From: Doris montereyensis
Lineage: Eukaryota > Mollusca > Gastropoda > Nudibranchia > Dorididae
Assembly: GCA_037039925.1 (NCBI GenBank)
Contig: JAXRKP010001005.1
Location: forward strand, 62,001-126,000
Direction of reading: 5' to 3'
DNA length: 64,000 bases
Each line of letters starts with the position of its first letter. Position 1 is the stretch's first letter. Shown here piece after piece: positions 56,501 through 63,990 of this stretch. Both the position numbers and the translations under genes were made by a program. The notes beneath the pieces were generated by a model, which was given only the letters and a program-made list of their open reading frames with translations, ran no database searches and had not been told where the DNA came from.

Positions 56501-57744
56501 ATGCCCAAGCGTGCCGTCACTAAATAAAACGCCAGGGAAACCTCGGTCGACGGACCCGTGCAGTTCGCGTAACATTACGTCACTGGCATTGGACCTAGAA
56601 TTTTCAGTTACACCCCTTGACTGAAAAACATGACTTTTAAAAAGCTATTTTACTAACCTCCACAGTCCTTTGCTATCTCTTAAAGTCATATATCTGGAAT
56701 CATCAGGTTCTATGCTTTAACATGGTATATAACACTTGTAAGAAATATAACATGTACATTTTGGACAAAAAACCTGCCTTCTAAATGCCAAATAGTGTAA
56801 TATCAATAAGTATTATATGGAGTATTGTATCCATTTTATCTTATGACTTTTATTCAGGTGAGATAACCCCTGAACCCCCAGCCCTCCTCTGGTTTTATGG
56901 GTCTCATATCCCTTTTTTCACTGAGTTTTCATAGTCATCAGGAAAAGACCCACCTAAAACACCCCCCCCCCCGACTTTTCACTTCATTCACGTATACAAA
57001 ATTAGGCGAGGTATTCCTATCTGGCCAACCACTCCTTGTATCATCTGGACACCAAAATTGTTAAGGAGTACCATATCAGGCATATTATGCAGACAAGTTG
57101 TTTTTGAAATCTTTAACACCATTTTTTTTCAAAACCAACCAACCTGGACTTAACACTTTGACCCTGTTATCTCAAACCATCTTTGATATCTAGATTATAA
57201 TTATCATAAATAATAAACTACTGTGTCCAGGTTGGTGGAAATGACCAAAGCCAACCACACAAAGAAATCCTCTTTTTTAACTAAAACTTTGTTCTCAGTT
57301 ATATCCCTTGGTAATTCCGACTATGGGAATCCTTTCACTGTACCCAACTACACTAACTAGTAGGGACTAGCCTACAGAACTCTTCCCTTTTCATTCCATC
57401 CCTATGCATGATGTGAAGATGACATGTCATAAAGATGAAACATTCAATGACACATTGTCACATGATGGACGTAACGAAATGATCTTGTGTCAAAAGAAAT
57501 CTAAATAATAGAGCAATGCCTAGATCTGGAGACTGTTAATCTAAAATATACCGTCTAGGGTGTAGATTAACGTCTAAAGACTTAACATAGACTCTAGACC
57601 CGATCACAAAAGATCACGAACACACACGGCCCAATATTTAGCCAAAATGTGAAAAGGCAGGGCCGGTAAGAAATGGAAAAAGATATTCATTACATACGTG
57701 CCTTCTCAAGAAGATTAGCTAATATGATACGACACACTAGCCAT
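16195..57744 (-). CDS. CAND1: CAND1, cullin-associated NEDD8-dissociated protein 1 (32 exons, many with small lesions)
   Basis: CAND1 is a HEAT-repeat solenoid of about 1230 residues that wraps unneddylated cullin-RBX1 and exchanges substrate-receptor modules of SCF-type ubiquitin ligases (family knowledge). I traced exons by protein similarity, splice sites and phase from ATG at 57744-57742 (context acaacc[18 protein letters not shown]) to stop TAA at 16197-16195 (end ASTDLASMY). Landmarks in order: [77 protein letters not shown], the acidic loop [120 protein letters not shown]. About fourteen exons carry indels, a stop or a poor splice site; the rest are open with agreeing phases. Whether the copy works cannot be decided from sequence alone. 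Confidence 0.95.
17995..18125 (+). mobile_element. 3' tail of a LINE-like element
   Basis: 'attgcccttcggggatgat' followed by 'aagtatcttgaattgaatt' and repeats of a GAATT-type 5-mer, the style of 3' ends of CR1/Jockey-like LINEs in marine invertebrates. No coding part is attached. In the CAND1 intron 29-30 area, antisense to the gene. Confidence 0.5.
18136..18300 (+). repeat. SINE family B copy (head part)
   Basis: tRNA-like head with A-box-like 'ttggtaatccagaggtta' and B-box-like 'gtgggttaaagccc', then 'ccacctacctgacatag'. Lacks the long tail seen in the full copies near 47625 and 51825. Confidence 0.72.
19295..19650 (+). repeat. 43-bp minisatellite next to the CAND1 exon 28 acceptor
   Basis: About eight copies of a unit that includes 'ggcccctttcattac' and 'aaagtgcatgaaaaacatc', with one shortened unit near 19469-19500. 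The first copy merges with the polypyrimidine tract of the exon 28 acceptor (exon ends at 19291). Confidence 0.93.
21535..21825 (+). repeat. SINE family A copy
   Basis: Full-looking copy: 'ggtggcctcagtggcagtgg', box-B-like 'caggttcaaatcctagc', 'tccttgggaaagacactta', 'ggcccaggtgcaaatgggta', 'gcgtcctgaccaggaggtga', ending 'ctctggctctatgggcc'. Sits just left of CAND1 exon 26 (21892). Confidence 0.8.
22830..22920. repeat. AT-rich short repeat with ATA runs
   Basis: 'aataataataaaataata' then 'acctctgggcactttacag', a wording often seen at the ends of dispersed repeats in marine invertebrates (memory, not checked). No gene. Confidence 0.35.
23150..23196. repeat. Two-copy 21-bp tandem repeat
   Basis: 'agtttgccttggtcctgc' occurs twice in a row just left of CAND1 exon 24. 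Minor local duplication. Confidence 0.8.
23435..24683. mobile_element. TA-flanked TIR element of about 1.25 kb (Tc1/mariner or pogo-like, non-autonomous)
   Basis: TA (23435-23436) then CAGTAGTGACCGCCTAAATG; the right end (to 24681) is the reverse complement with few differences, CAGCAGTGACCGCCTAAAT, followed by TA. Next to both ends are clusters of 'catttaggcgaaac' and 'acatttaggcg', i.e. subterminal repeats. TA duplication with CAGT-type ends is the hallmark of Tc1/mariner/pogo. Inside I found no transposase: only short frames, some with Pro/His-rich text. Located in the CAND1 intron between exons 23 and 24. Confidence 0.85.
25345..25625 (+). repeat. SINE family A copy, diverged
   Basis: Shares 'ggatcatgag', 'cccaggtgcaaatggg', 'gactagcgtcttgttcagga' and 'ccggctctatgagccgta' with the copy at 21535. 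Box B is degraded (ttgaatcttag). In a CAND1 intron, left of exon 23. Confidence 0.72.
25993..26516. mobile_element. TTAA-flanked TIR element of about 0.52 kb (piggyBac-type MITE)
   Basis: TTAA (25993-25996) then CCCTTTCCTGCCTA; right end TAGGCAGGAAAGGG (to 26512) then TTAA (26513-26516): a perfect 14-bp terminal inverted repeat with the target site and CCC start typical of piggyBac. 'gcttaggcacacagact' is repeated near the right end. No coding capacity. Inserted in the CAND1 intron 22-23, 60 bp from exon 23. Confidence 0.9.
27080..27345 (-). repeat. SINE family B copy
   Basis: Reversed copy: 'gtgttgtgatctgcacacag' (equivalent to 'tgtgcagatcacaacac' in plus copies) and a tail 'taccaaaa...cccagatcacctt...tgtgggtaa' read on the minus strand. 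Ends about 70 bp before exon 22. Confidence 0.72.
27745..28045 (-). repeat. SINE family B copy
   Basis: Reversed copy with 'acccacatccacatctaagg', 'cacagtgttgagatcttcac', 'aggaggg', 'ttaaaccctcgcctttcag' (box-B-like when reversed) and 'cctctggactattgagtc'. A run of A interrupts it near 27955. Between CAND1 exons 21 and 22. Confidence 0.75.
28735..29055 (-). repeat. SINE family D copy (tRNA-type head)
   Basis: Minus strand: head with 'ggcattgtagtgaaactgta', box-B-like 'ggttcaaaacccatggctgg', then 'gatatttcactctgc' and 'gtaaatgagtacccagctgt'. A tRNA-derived SINE different from A and B; single copy in this window. Between CAND1 exons 20 and 21. Confidence 0.6.
30087..41558 (-). CDS. CAND1: CAND1 exons 10-19, mixed intact and broken
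   Basis: Exon 10 41449-41558 (acidic loop; donor reads ag|gagttt, not GT). Exon 11 40645-40798 (one G missing between AKCL and [10 protein letters not shown]). Exon 12 40146-40253 (one A missing after REENVK). Exon 13 39522-39707 ([13 protein letters not shown] to PGIQYSLG, intact). Exon 14 37506-37616 (three single-base indels). Exon 15 36495-36578 ([11 protein letters not shown], then about five bases missing before LVTQQLVKV). Exon 16 about 31715-31813 ([24 protein letters not shown] in different frames, in-frame TGA near its start). Exon 17 31126-31244 (intact). Exon 18 30864-30898 (frame change). Exon 19 30087-30186 (one T missing, one T extra, FLRKNQRA). The short segment equivalent to SCMGQ between exons 16 and 17 was not found. 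Confidence 0.87.
30690..30825 (+). repeat. Repeat family C copy
   Basis: 'gattgaaattgtcctatcc', 'tctcagggtaaattaaaagg', 'gcaagaagtaggacct' match the other C copies. It ends just left of CAND1 exon 18 (30864). Confidence 0.65.
32050..36390 (+). mobile_element. I-group LINE (endonuclease, RT, RNase H), degraded, antisense in CAND1 intron 15
   Basis: A clearly GC-richer block. Order on the plus strand: ORF2 N-terminal part (about 32600); AP endonuclease from about 32930 ([31 protein letters not shown]); reverse transcriptase 34130-34950 ([67 protein letters not shown]); RNase H about 35560-35900 ([28 protein letters not shown]); a Cys/His end motif near 36160-36230 ([19 protein letters not shown]). 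EN-RT-RNase H order is typical of I-clade non-LTR elements. Frames break many times. Exact ends and target-site duplication could not be fixed. Confidence 0.9.
36920..37035 (+). repeat. Repeat family C copy, seeding the 28-bp array
   Basis: Shows the stem AATTCACCCTG ... CAGGGTGAATT clearly, then 'aaacagcaagat' and 'gaagtaggacctacagagg'. The final bases are the start of the 28-bp minisatellite unit that follows. Confidence 0.75.
37030..37485 (+). repeat. 28-bp minisatellite downstream of CAND1 exon 14 donor
   Basis: About fifteen copies of cctacagagggtgaaagtga + taagatgg, alternating 'gtgaaagtg' and 'gtgatagtg' variants; last copies are shortened. Ends about 20 bp from the exon 14 splice donor (37505). 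Confidence 0.96.
37865..39112. repeat. 27-bp minisatellite between CAND1 exons 13 and 14
   Basis: About 40 copies of gactatttgccatgagtttg + ctattat, with a second common version having 'gaggttg'. Because 27 is a multiple of three, both strands stay open and give spurious 9-residue repeats (MTICHEFAI on +, NSKLMANSH on -). Non-repeat pieces interrupt it near 38200-38520. Confidence 0.96.
39318..39485 (+). repeat. SINE family B copy (tail part)
   Basis: 'gtgtgcagatcacaacactg', 'aagatgccttggctgtttgc', 'ctgggcaaaatcaaa' and 'gataaccttagttatagatt' match the 3' half of the family. The head is missing. Next to CAND1 exon 13 (39522). Confidence 0.75.
41910..45765 (+). repeat. 44-bp satellite-like array, about 85-90 units
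   Basis: Unit: ccagatattcttcacactca + tagcatcaccaacatcactg + atga, with recurring variants (ggaccagcaacatcaca, accacagataa, catccctga). Nearly 3.9 kb between CAND1 exons 9 and 10. Markers such as 'attcatagtaccacc' (42728 and 44181) and 'tagtagtcatagc' (43561 and 44971) recur in the same order, showing a larger internal duplication. Confidence 0.97.
45910..46055 (+). repeat. Repeat family C copy
   Basis: 'aattgaaatttaaccc', 'cactatatgtggttg', 'cggggtgaattaag', 'aaactgcaagatgaaag', 'ccaaccacccacccttcatg'. Follows the 44-bp array with about 145 bp between. Confidence 0.7.
46228..48505 (-). CDS. CAND1: CAND1 exons 6-9, intact
   Basis: Exon 6 48439-48505 ([20 protein letters not shown]), exon 7 48079-48177 ([20 protein letters not shown]), exon 8 47069-47195 ([15 protein letters not shown] through [14 protein letters not shown]), exon 9 46228-46387 ([14 protein letters not shown] through FIPK). 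All have GT-AG borders and phases join without correction. Exon 9 reads FVHCPTEV where vertebrate CAND1 has one more residue, a tolerable in-frame difference. Confidence 0.95.
46485..46738 (-). repeat. SINE family B copy
   Basis: Reversed copy with 'acccacaactaaggtgatct', 'gcacagtgttgcaatctgca', 'ggtgtcaatccacctaccta', 'aggtcttgaactcaagacct' (box B reversed) and 'cctcttgactatcgagtccc'. Between CAND1 exons 8 and 9. Confidence 0.8.
47625..47935 (+). repeat. SINE family B copy, near full length
   Basis: Head 'ggtggtccataggcaacgtg', B-box-like 'catggattcatgtccc', body 'gcagatcacaacactctgc', 'gatccttggctgtttact', tail 'aaatcaccttagctgtcgat' then 'gtgggtaaaatcaaa'. Between CAND1 exons 7 and 8. Confidence 0.82.
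49104..57744 (-). CDS. CAND1: CAND1 exons 1-5 (N-terminal HEAT repeats), all damaged
   Basis: Exon 1: 57744 to about 57698-57702, one extra T after ATTAGC breaks the frame. Its end is either GT at 57697 or, to keep phase with exon 2, a GC donor after GAGAAG. Exon 2: 52340-52444, extra T in the TSSDKD codons and bases missing before LDDDD. Exon 3: 51079-51151, reads VVKMLLKLF...SKNG then shifts to VQNQSAKW. Exon 4: 50299-50416, extra T's in the LGPLV segment, CAA-type Gln replaced by TAA, then extra A. Exon 5: 49104-49201, [20 protein letters not shown] then an A missing in an A-run before [11 protein letters not shown]. Splice sites are mostly canonical despite the indels. Confidence 0.87.
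49512..50183. mobile_element. TA-flanked TIR element of about 0.67 kb
   Basis: TA then CAATGGAACCTCTCTAA at the left; the right end reads, reversed, TA then CAATGAACCCCCCTAAA. Second-order similarity continues inward (ggaaatc / ggggaatcgg). TA target and short imperfect TIR suggest a Tc1/mariner-type non-autonomous element. No recognised transposase. In CAND1 intron 4-5. Confidence 0.78.
51172..51204. repeat. TA microsatellite
   Basis: Run of TA dinucleotides about 20 bp upstream of the exon 3 acceptor of CAND1 on the minus strand. Confidence 0.9.
51825..52130 (+). repeat. SINE family B copy, near full length
   Basis: 'gggactccggtagtccagag' head, B-box-like 'gtgggttcaggccctgc', 'ccaccctggtccaggtaggt', 'gtgcaaatcacaacactctg', 'gatccttggctatttacatg' and tail with 'gagttgtggatatgggtaaa'. 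The best reference copy of family B here. In CAND1 intron 2-3. Confidence 0.84.
53600..53930 (-). mobile_element. LINE endonuclease 5' fragment
   Basis: Minus strand: [20 protein letters not shown], then (interrupted) [20 protein letters not shown]. This is the start of an AP endonuclease of a non-LTR element: the TWNVR motif and the GVGLL region. Opposite orientation to the RT body at 54060. Confidence 0.8.
54060..56340 (+). mobile_element. LINE reverse transcriptase body, degraded, in CAND1 intron 1
   Basis: Plus strand in broken frames: region before RT ([29 protein letters not shown]), RT core ([54 protein letters not shown], where FADDL is usual) and the 3' part ([40 protein letters not shown]). 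The DD catalytic pair reads N-D here. A 50-bp segment is duplicated at about 54275 and 54369. Confidence 0.87.
56341..57697. other. Rest of CAND1 intron 1
   Basis: No coding segment recognised. A short GC-richer part lies at 56360-56580 and a run of ten C near 56961. The remainder is AT-rich unique-looking sequence. Confidence 0.5.
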
Positions 57745-58019
57745 GGTTGTGTCGGTAGTCTTTAAAGATATCAAGATTTCTCACTAGATCTCGATCTAGT
57801 AATCTTTTGGATATCTCAGTATGTAAATGCACAGTGGTTGAGACTGAGAGCGAACGTTTATGGCAAAACAGGGGAAGTGAGGCACCGCTAAGCGAGTTTG
57901 ATCCTTCTGTTGAGCATGCGTGAAACGACAACAAAGTTTAATTTCGCATCTTCTTTTTTTCTGAAGGAAATTGACACAGACACAACATGTATAAATAATA
58001 TAGACAGCAGTGAGCATTG

Positions 58020-58480
58020 CAATTGAATCTGAAACTTCAGATTGGTTTACAATACTAAGGGGTGTAAGGCAAGGGCTGTATTTTATCTCCTCATATGTTC
58101 AATTTATATCCAGAGAATATCATGAGGGACATAGAAGAAGACGGAAGAATGATGAATTCCCAGTTCAAGGGATGTGTCTGGAGGGATGATATTCGGATGG
58201 CACGGCTCTTTCGCAAAATCAGCTGAAGGAACATAGACCCTCATCCATGCACATAAATAGCCATGAAACAGTGGAAAAACGAATACTAGAAACAGAAATA
58301 GAGGACAGAAGAGGGAGAGGGAAACCAACACGCAGATATGGAAACAATATATTATGCAGACCTGGCTGGACATAACACTTGCAGAGGCTGGAAAGTTGGC
58401 TAAAACCGGGTGAGATTTTCGATGAAGATTCAATAGCGACGTCCTGTCAGGATACGCCATGAATGATAACGAGGAGATGA
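58020..58480 (+). mobile_element. LINE fragment with internal deletion (RT tip and 3' end)
   Basis: RT motif text [20 protein letters not shown] and IMRDIEEDGRM, then directly the 3' end ETEIEDRRGRGKPTRRYGNN and LAEAGKLAK. In full elements these are hundreds of residues apart, so the centre is deleted. Lies upstream of the CAND1 start codon, on the opposite strand. Confidence 0.8.
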
Positions 58481-58650
58481 ATATACAAAAAGTATGGGGC
58501 AAAGATTCATGGCGCCCTCATACATTTGGCAATCTCAATCTGTGACGCATGAATGATGATGAGTTGAATATACAAAAAAGTAGGCTATGGGGCAACGAAA
58601 ATATTCATAGAGCCCTTATGCATTTGGTAATCTCAATCGTGACACGAGCT
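58456..58650 (+). repeat. Two-copy tandem repeat of about 100 bp
   Basis: Both copies share 'catgaatgat', 'gaatatacaaaaa', 'tatggggcaa', 'catttgg' and 'aatctcaatc'. Likely a duplicated 3' tail of the adjacent LINE fragment. Confidence 0.75.
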
Positions 58651-59439
58651 ACCGTAATAATGACACAATTTTAAACAAATCTCAATTACCAATAATCTGG
58701 TAAACATCTTACAAGTCACCAGCTCTTCAAGAGAGATTATTTGTTACCTTATTTATGGCTCTGTTCGAAAACAAAAAATCAAATTTTATCAAACTGATGA
58801 CACGATGGGCAATGAGGAATTCAAAGTTTTTTTCCTGCAAAAGAGCAGTCTTACCGACTCTACATCATTTATCCATTCTCACATTGCCATAGTCAATTTC
58901 TTATAGGCTTTAAGTACTGCTGTCTGTTAAATACTTCTCACAAACCGATAGGATGTTTATCTACCTACAACAGCATACCCATTCACTCATTCGTCAATTG
59001 TAGCAAAACAATGGTGAAAGAACATGTTATGGATAAATAAATTGGTTAGCCAACTTTCGATTGCAATGTGCGGATGATAGTTCTCATCCACATGTCCTAC
59101 ATTTTCGCTCATGTTATTCTTGTCTGGCATTTTAAACTTGACCAATTCAATTCAACTTACTACACATATTATCAGATATTTAACAGTTTCCCTGCATCCT
59201 GAACATAGCTAGTGTATTTCTTTGCAGTCTTTAATGTATCGAAATGCGAGGCCTAAACATAAAGTTACTTGTAAAATGATGGTAAATATGCAAACACCCT
59301 GGAATGATTTTGCACAGGAAGTCATTTGTGAGCGCATGTTTATAACATTTACCGGGTTTTCACCTTTTTCTTCCATGACAACGTATCTGGTCATCTTGAG
59401 TTGAAGATGAATCTAATAAAACTATCTTAATGTTGCCTT

Positions 59440-60470
59440 CCTTTGATAATAATGATTATGCATCGTACATCCACTACAGGGTGTAGCCCTGCACATATGC
59501 CTTCCAGTTAGTTCTGCTCCCTGTTTTTCTCTGCCCTGTTGCATCCACGCATTTTTTTTGTTTATATCATCATGACATCTTGTCGGTTGTCTTCCTAGAT
59601 CTGTGTCTATTTCTTGGTTGTCATCATTCTGTACATCTGTTTGTATATACATGTTCCATCTAAATCTTGTTGTACGGTCAGCCTATTTCCAGTTTTTGCA
59701 GTGGGTGAGTGTATAAGGACTTGAATAACTTTTGTTCTTTTCTTATTTCGATGCAAAGAGATCTTATCTTGGAAATTATGTAGCATTTTTCTCCACGTTG
59801 CTCTCTGAGTCTGGAGACTTGGTTGCAGTTTTTGTTGTTGCTAGTTTCTTCAACAGTAACCAGGTCTGGCACCCGAACGTGTCATAATGGGTGACACTTG
59901 AGCCTCCATGGGTATAGTAAGGTGATTTAGGTAGCATATTAATTGAATCGCGGTACTTTTCTTCTTATGGACTTCTTTTTCTTCTTACCTTCAAGTTCCT
60001 GTGGAGCACAGATCATCCATTCTACATTCTTCTTTATTCTACGTCAACATCTGCAACTCTCCCCTCAGGTTTTCCTTCGTCTCACCATCTCCGTCTCGAT
60101 CTCTTTCCTTCAGGTCATTCTTGGTCACCCTCTAGATCTCGTGGACATCAGAGATATTTGTCTTGCAAAATGTTTCTGTTTTTCCAAAACTGTACCAGAT
60201 GGGTTTTTTGTTTGTTGTTTTTTGTTCACTTCTTCTTCGGTTATGTATTTGAATATAATTTTCTCTTTGTCCGAGGTATGTATACTTTGCCCTTCTTTGA
60301 ATTACCTCATTTTCTTTTTTTATCTCGTTGTCTGACTTAGAGTTGGACACATGTTTTGTTTTTCGTTTGTGAATCTTGACCCCTCCTTTACAACTACGTG
60401 CATTCATCTTGTTAAGTCTTCCTCCTGATTCATTACCTGGTGGTATTAACTTGTAGTCCTAGGCACCCAC
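59440..60470 (-). mobile_element. LINE 3' fragment
   Basis: Minus strand from 60420 leftward: NEVIQRRAKYTYLGQR, PIWYSFGKTETFCKTN, then after a gap LGRQPTRCHDDINKK and WMQQGREKQ. The YLGQ, FGK and GRQPTRW-DDI motifs mark the C-terminal half of an RT of a non-LTR element. Broken in several frames. Confidence 0.75.
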
Positions 60471-60479
60471 CTTTCCAGC

Positions 60480-61690
60480 ATCGGAACTATAGATGTGCCA
60501 TCCATTACCGATCGGTTCCTACTCGGCAAAAGAAAACACTAAAAAGAAACGTGCATCACTCAATTGTTACAAAAAATGACTCACAACAAATTCACACACG
60601 ACCGTATTTTTTGGTTGTAGAAAGCATACATTGTGCCAGAACGTTTCTCTCCCTCACTGATTTGAGCAGATAACCGAAAAACATGATAATCACGTGTAAC
60701 TGTCCTGTGGCTATATCGGGTATCCAATGAAGAAAGACGTGTGTACTTTTGAATTTATTGACAGTTGCAAAGTCAATTTTCGAAGATAAACAGAATGTTG
60801 CATTCGATTTTGATAATCTGAACGATATCAAGATTAGACCGAGAGCAACGAAATATGGCGATTGTCATGCTTGAAGTTTGAAGCCGGTGTACGGGGTGAG
60901 TGATGTTGTAAACCGTTTGCGTAGTAAGCTTAGGAACACTATATCAAGTCCCCATTGACATTTCAACTTAAACGGATCAACTTCCGACGAGCCACAGGCC
61001 GGTCGACCAAGTGTTACATATGCCGCATATTACCGGCATATTTTACTTTTGCATTTACGAAATCATTTTTTTCGGTGCAACATGGACTGCCTAGGACTAT
61101 TTCTGGACGTAACCGGCTAAGAGAGAACAATCTGAAACCCTCGAAGACCAGCAGTGCGATCGGTTACGACCAGTTCAGTCTACAGAGTCATTAACTGGAG
61201 ACAGAGACAGGACAGACAGAGACAGAGATACAGAGATAAGAGAGACAAAGAGCGGGGACGAAAGGGGAGGAGGGAGGCATTGGGAGAGGGTTGGTATATC
61301 AACTATGAGGCCTTGGCAAATTGTTAAAAAGTGGCTGCATCATTTAGTAATCAGCATCTTTACGATGGATAACGAAAGCAAATTGAGTTCAGGAGTGGAT
61401 TGGGAGCGGAGAACCGTACAACAGAAAAAGTAATAATAATATAAAGATTTAAAAAAGAATAAACCCAACAAGAATGCAGAACAGTTCTACAGATTGCATA
61501 AGCTTACAAACATGTAAAACGAAGATGGGGAGGATAACAAACAAACAAAAACGATGGACAAACACTAGGAGTAAAAACCAACAAAGCATTGGAACACGTA
61601 TTTCAGACCTAAAAATTACAATCGTCTTTAGTGTCAATTAAAATACCAAACATTCATTAGAACACTCATGCCGAAAGGGAAGTTGCCGAG
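60480..61690. other. Non-coding stretch
   Basis: No conserved gene seen. A purine-rich GA/GACA run lies at about 61195-61280. Short open frames here show no family signature. Confidence 0.45.
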
Positions 61691-63481
61691 CGGATAAGTC
61701 TACCGTCGGACAAGACGACCCAGATAAGAACATGGAACGTCAGAACAATGTATGAAACAGGAAGGTCTTTCAAGTTTAGTGGTTGGGGAAAGGAGAAATT
61801 ACATTGACATACTGGGACTCAGTGGAAACTAGATGGAATCAGCAAAGACAGAGACGACTCTCGACAGGAGAACTACCTACTATATTCAGGTCAACCAAAC
61901 GAAAACACAAGGCAAACAGAGGGTTTTTGTTATTACATGTATCAGGCTAAGGTTCAGTCAACCAAACGAAAACACAAGGCAAACAGTTTTTGTTGTTGTT
62001 GTTTATTACATGTAACAGGAAAAAGATTCAGTCAACCAAACGAAAACACAAAGCAAACAGAGGGTTTTTGTTATTACATGTATCAGAAAAAAGGTTCATA
62101 AATCATTAGTTGCATGGGAAGGACATGGACCTAGAATCATTACAGCATTACTACTAAAAAGAAGGGAATCAATCTAAACATAATTCAAGCGCTGCACTCC
62201 ATAAATGAAAATGACGACGAACTGAAAATTATGTCTACAATCAATTATAGGCAACAGTGGAGCAATTTTCAGCAAGATATATATCAACATCCAGATTGGA
62301 GACCTTAAGGTATAGACAACACAGGATTCGTAAAGAACATGAGACAGCATGGAATAGGACAGGCAAACAGTAATGGGAGAGAAACGAATTTGTGCCAATA
62401 AAAGTTACGTTATAAGGGGACGTATTTTACACCCGTAAGAGGATATTAATGAATATACACAGTAACATAGACATCGCCAGACCACACAACCGTAACCAGA
62501 AAGATCACATGTGCATTTCAAAAACATTCAAATGGTCATTAGAGAATGTGAGAGCTTACAGAGGAACTGGTGTATTTTTTGATCATCATCTCATAATGGG
62601 TAAATTCAAGCTCAAACTCAAAGAAGAGAACCTGGGAGAAGAGGAACAATCAGCATCAATGAAGAAGATTGTTAATACAGCTTGTATAGAGGAGATTCGA
62701 CTTTAAAGAAAGACAGCACAAGGAATAGATCAAGGAAACAATTGACAAAAATACTTCATATGAATTAGAAAAAATCAAACTTAACTCAAGCAGAACTGGA
62801 CAGATCAAAAAGCAGCCGCACAAGAAGAATATGCAAAGACCGACAATGTGGTAAAGTGCTGTGCAAAAACAGACAAAGAAAAGTTCACAGAGGAGAAAGC
62901 AAAAAGGGTGGAACAGGCAGCAGAAACAATGATATTATGTACAATGTATATATGAAGCAACAGAGCAAGTTTGTGGCAAGCACAGCAAGCCAGAATTACC
63001 AGTGAAGGATAGAAATAGGGAACATTTGCAAGGAAAAGAGAAACAACTTAACTGATAGGCAGAACACCTTGACGAACTGCTCAACTTGACTACTTCCATG
63101 CAGCCACTAGATACTCTACCAGCCATGACATGTCTTGATATAGACTGCGAATGTTCAACAAGAAATGAAATCGCAGACGACAATCCGAAAAGTGAAAAAA
63201 TGGAAAAGCAGTGGACCCTGATTATATCCACCAGAAGCATCGAAGACAGGTGTAGTTACATCAGCTTCAATTCTACACAAATTGTTCAAGAAGATTTGGA
63301 CCACAGAGGAATTTCCCAAAGACTGGGGGAAGACCACCTCATAAAGCTTACAAAGAATGGAGATTTGAGCCAATGCAGTAACCTCCAAAGGAAAACGTTA
63401 CTTTATACACCAAGCAAAATATTTAATAGAATTCTTCTACAGCGTACATATAAAAAACAATGCGGACCCATTTCTCAGAGA
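61690..63481 (+). mobile_element. RTE-like LINE (endonuclease and start of RT), degraded
   Basis: Plus strand: IRTWNVRTMYETGRSF, NYIDILGLS, YSGQPNENTRQTEG, then NGERFVPIKV, SFKWSLENVRAYRGTG, FDHHLIMGKFKLKLKEEN (the SDHHLV-type end of an AP endonuclease), DHLDELLN before the RT, and LTKNGDLSQCSNLQ...SKIFNRILLQR at the start of the RT. This order fits RTE/CR1-like elements. It stops at a foldback at 63482. Confidence 0.85.
61886..62095 (+). repeat. Three-copy tandem repeat (67-73 bp) inside the LINE endonuclease
   Basis: Each copy starts 'tcaaccaaacgaaaacacaa' and ends in 'tattacatgta'. Copy two has an extra GTT run. The first copy is the original endonuclease segment (GQPNENTRQ). Confidence 0.9.
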
Positions 63482-63623
63482 AATATATATATATATATAT
63501 ATTATGTAGGCCTAAATAATTCGCTTACCTATCTCTGAGAAATGGGTCATTGTTTTTGTATGTACGCTGTAGAAGAATCCTATGAAATATTTTGCTTGGT
63601 GTATAAAGTAGCGTTTTCCTTTG
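63386..63623. repeat. Inverted repeat (foldback), arms about 92-96 bp
   Basis: Arm 1 at 63386-63481 and arm 2 at 63532-63623 are reverse complements with few differences; the spacer has an AT run (63483-63501). Arm 1 is the RT piece of the LINE (SKIFNRILLQR). A 27-bp direct repeat 'atgtaggcctaaataattcg' occurs both in the spacer and right after arm 2. Confidence 0.93.
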
Positions 63624-63629
63624 AATATT

Positions 63630-63990
63630 ATGTAGGCCTAAATAATTCGCTCAGTCGGTAGAGCGTTTGACTACCACACAGGAGGCCCGAGTTCGATTCC
63701 AAGTTCGGATAATTTTATTGTTTCTGGTCCTCCTGTCAACCCAGCAGTAAGTGGGACAGCAATTTTCTCCACTGCTATGGTTGTTTCTTCTTTAATCTAA
63801 TCTCTTCCCCCACAAAACCCGGTTGTTCTCCTTTTAACCGCTCCCACAACCCCCACTACAACAATAAACAACCAAAAACAAAACCTAACAAAACTTCAAA
63901 CAACAAACAAAAAAAACAAATGGGATTTCCCTACGACGAATGGAGTTCTTTCTTACTTTTTATTTTTGTTTTGTTTAGGTTATGGGTGGG
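63630..63990 (+). repeat. tRNA-derived SINE head and body (partial)
   Basis: A-box-like 'gctcagtcggtagagcgttt' and B-box-like 'gagttcgattcc' at tRNA spacing, then a pyrimidine-rich body. The T-arm stem is imperfect and there is no proper acceptor stem, so I call it a SINE, not a functional tRNA. Confidence 0.7.

Noticed and set aside
63640..63715. Functional tRNA gene
   Set aside because: Has A and B boxes but an imperfect T-arm and no matching acceptor stem; better read as a SINE head.
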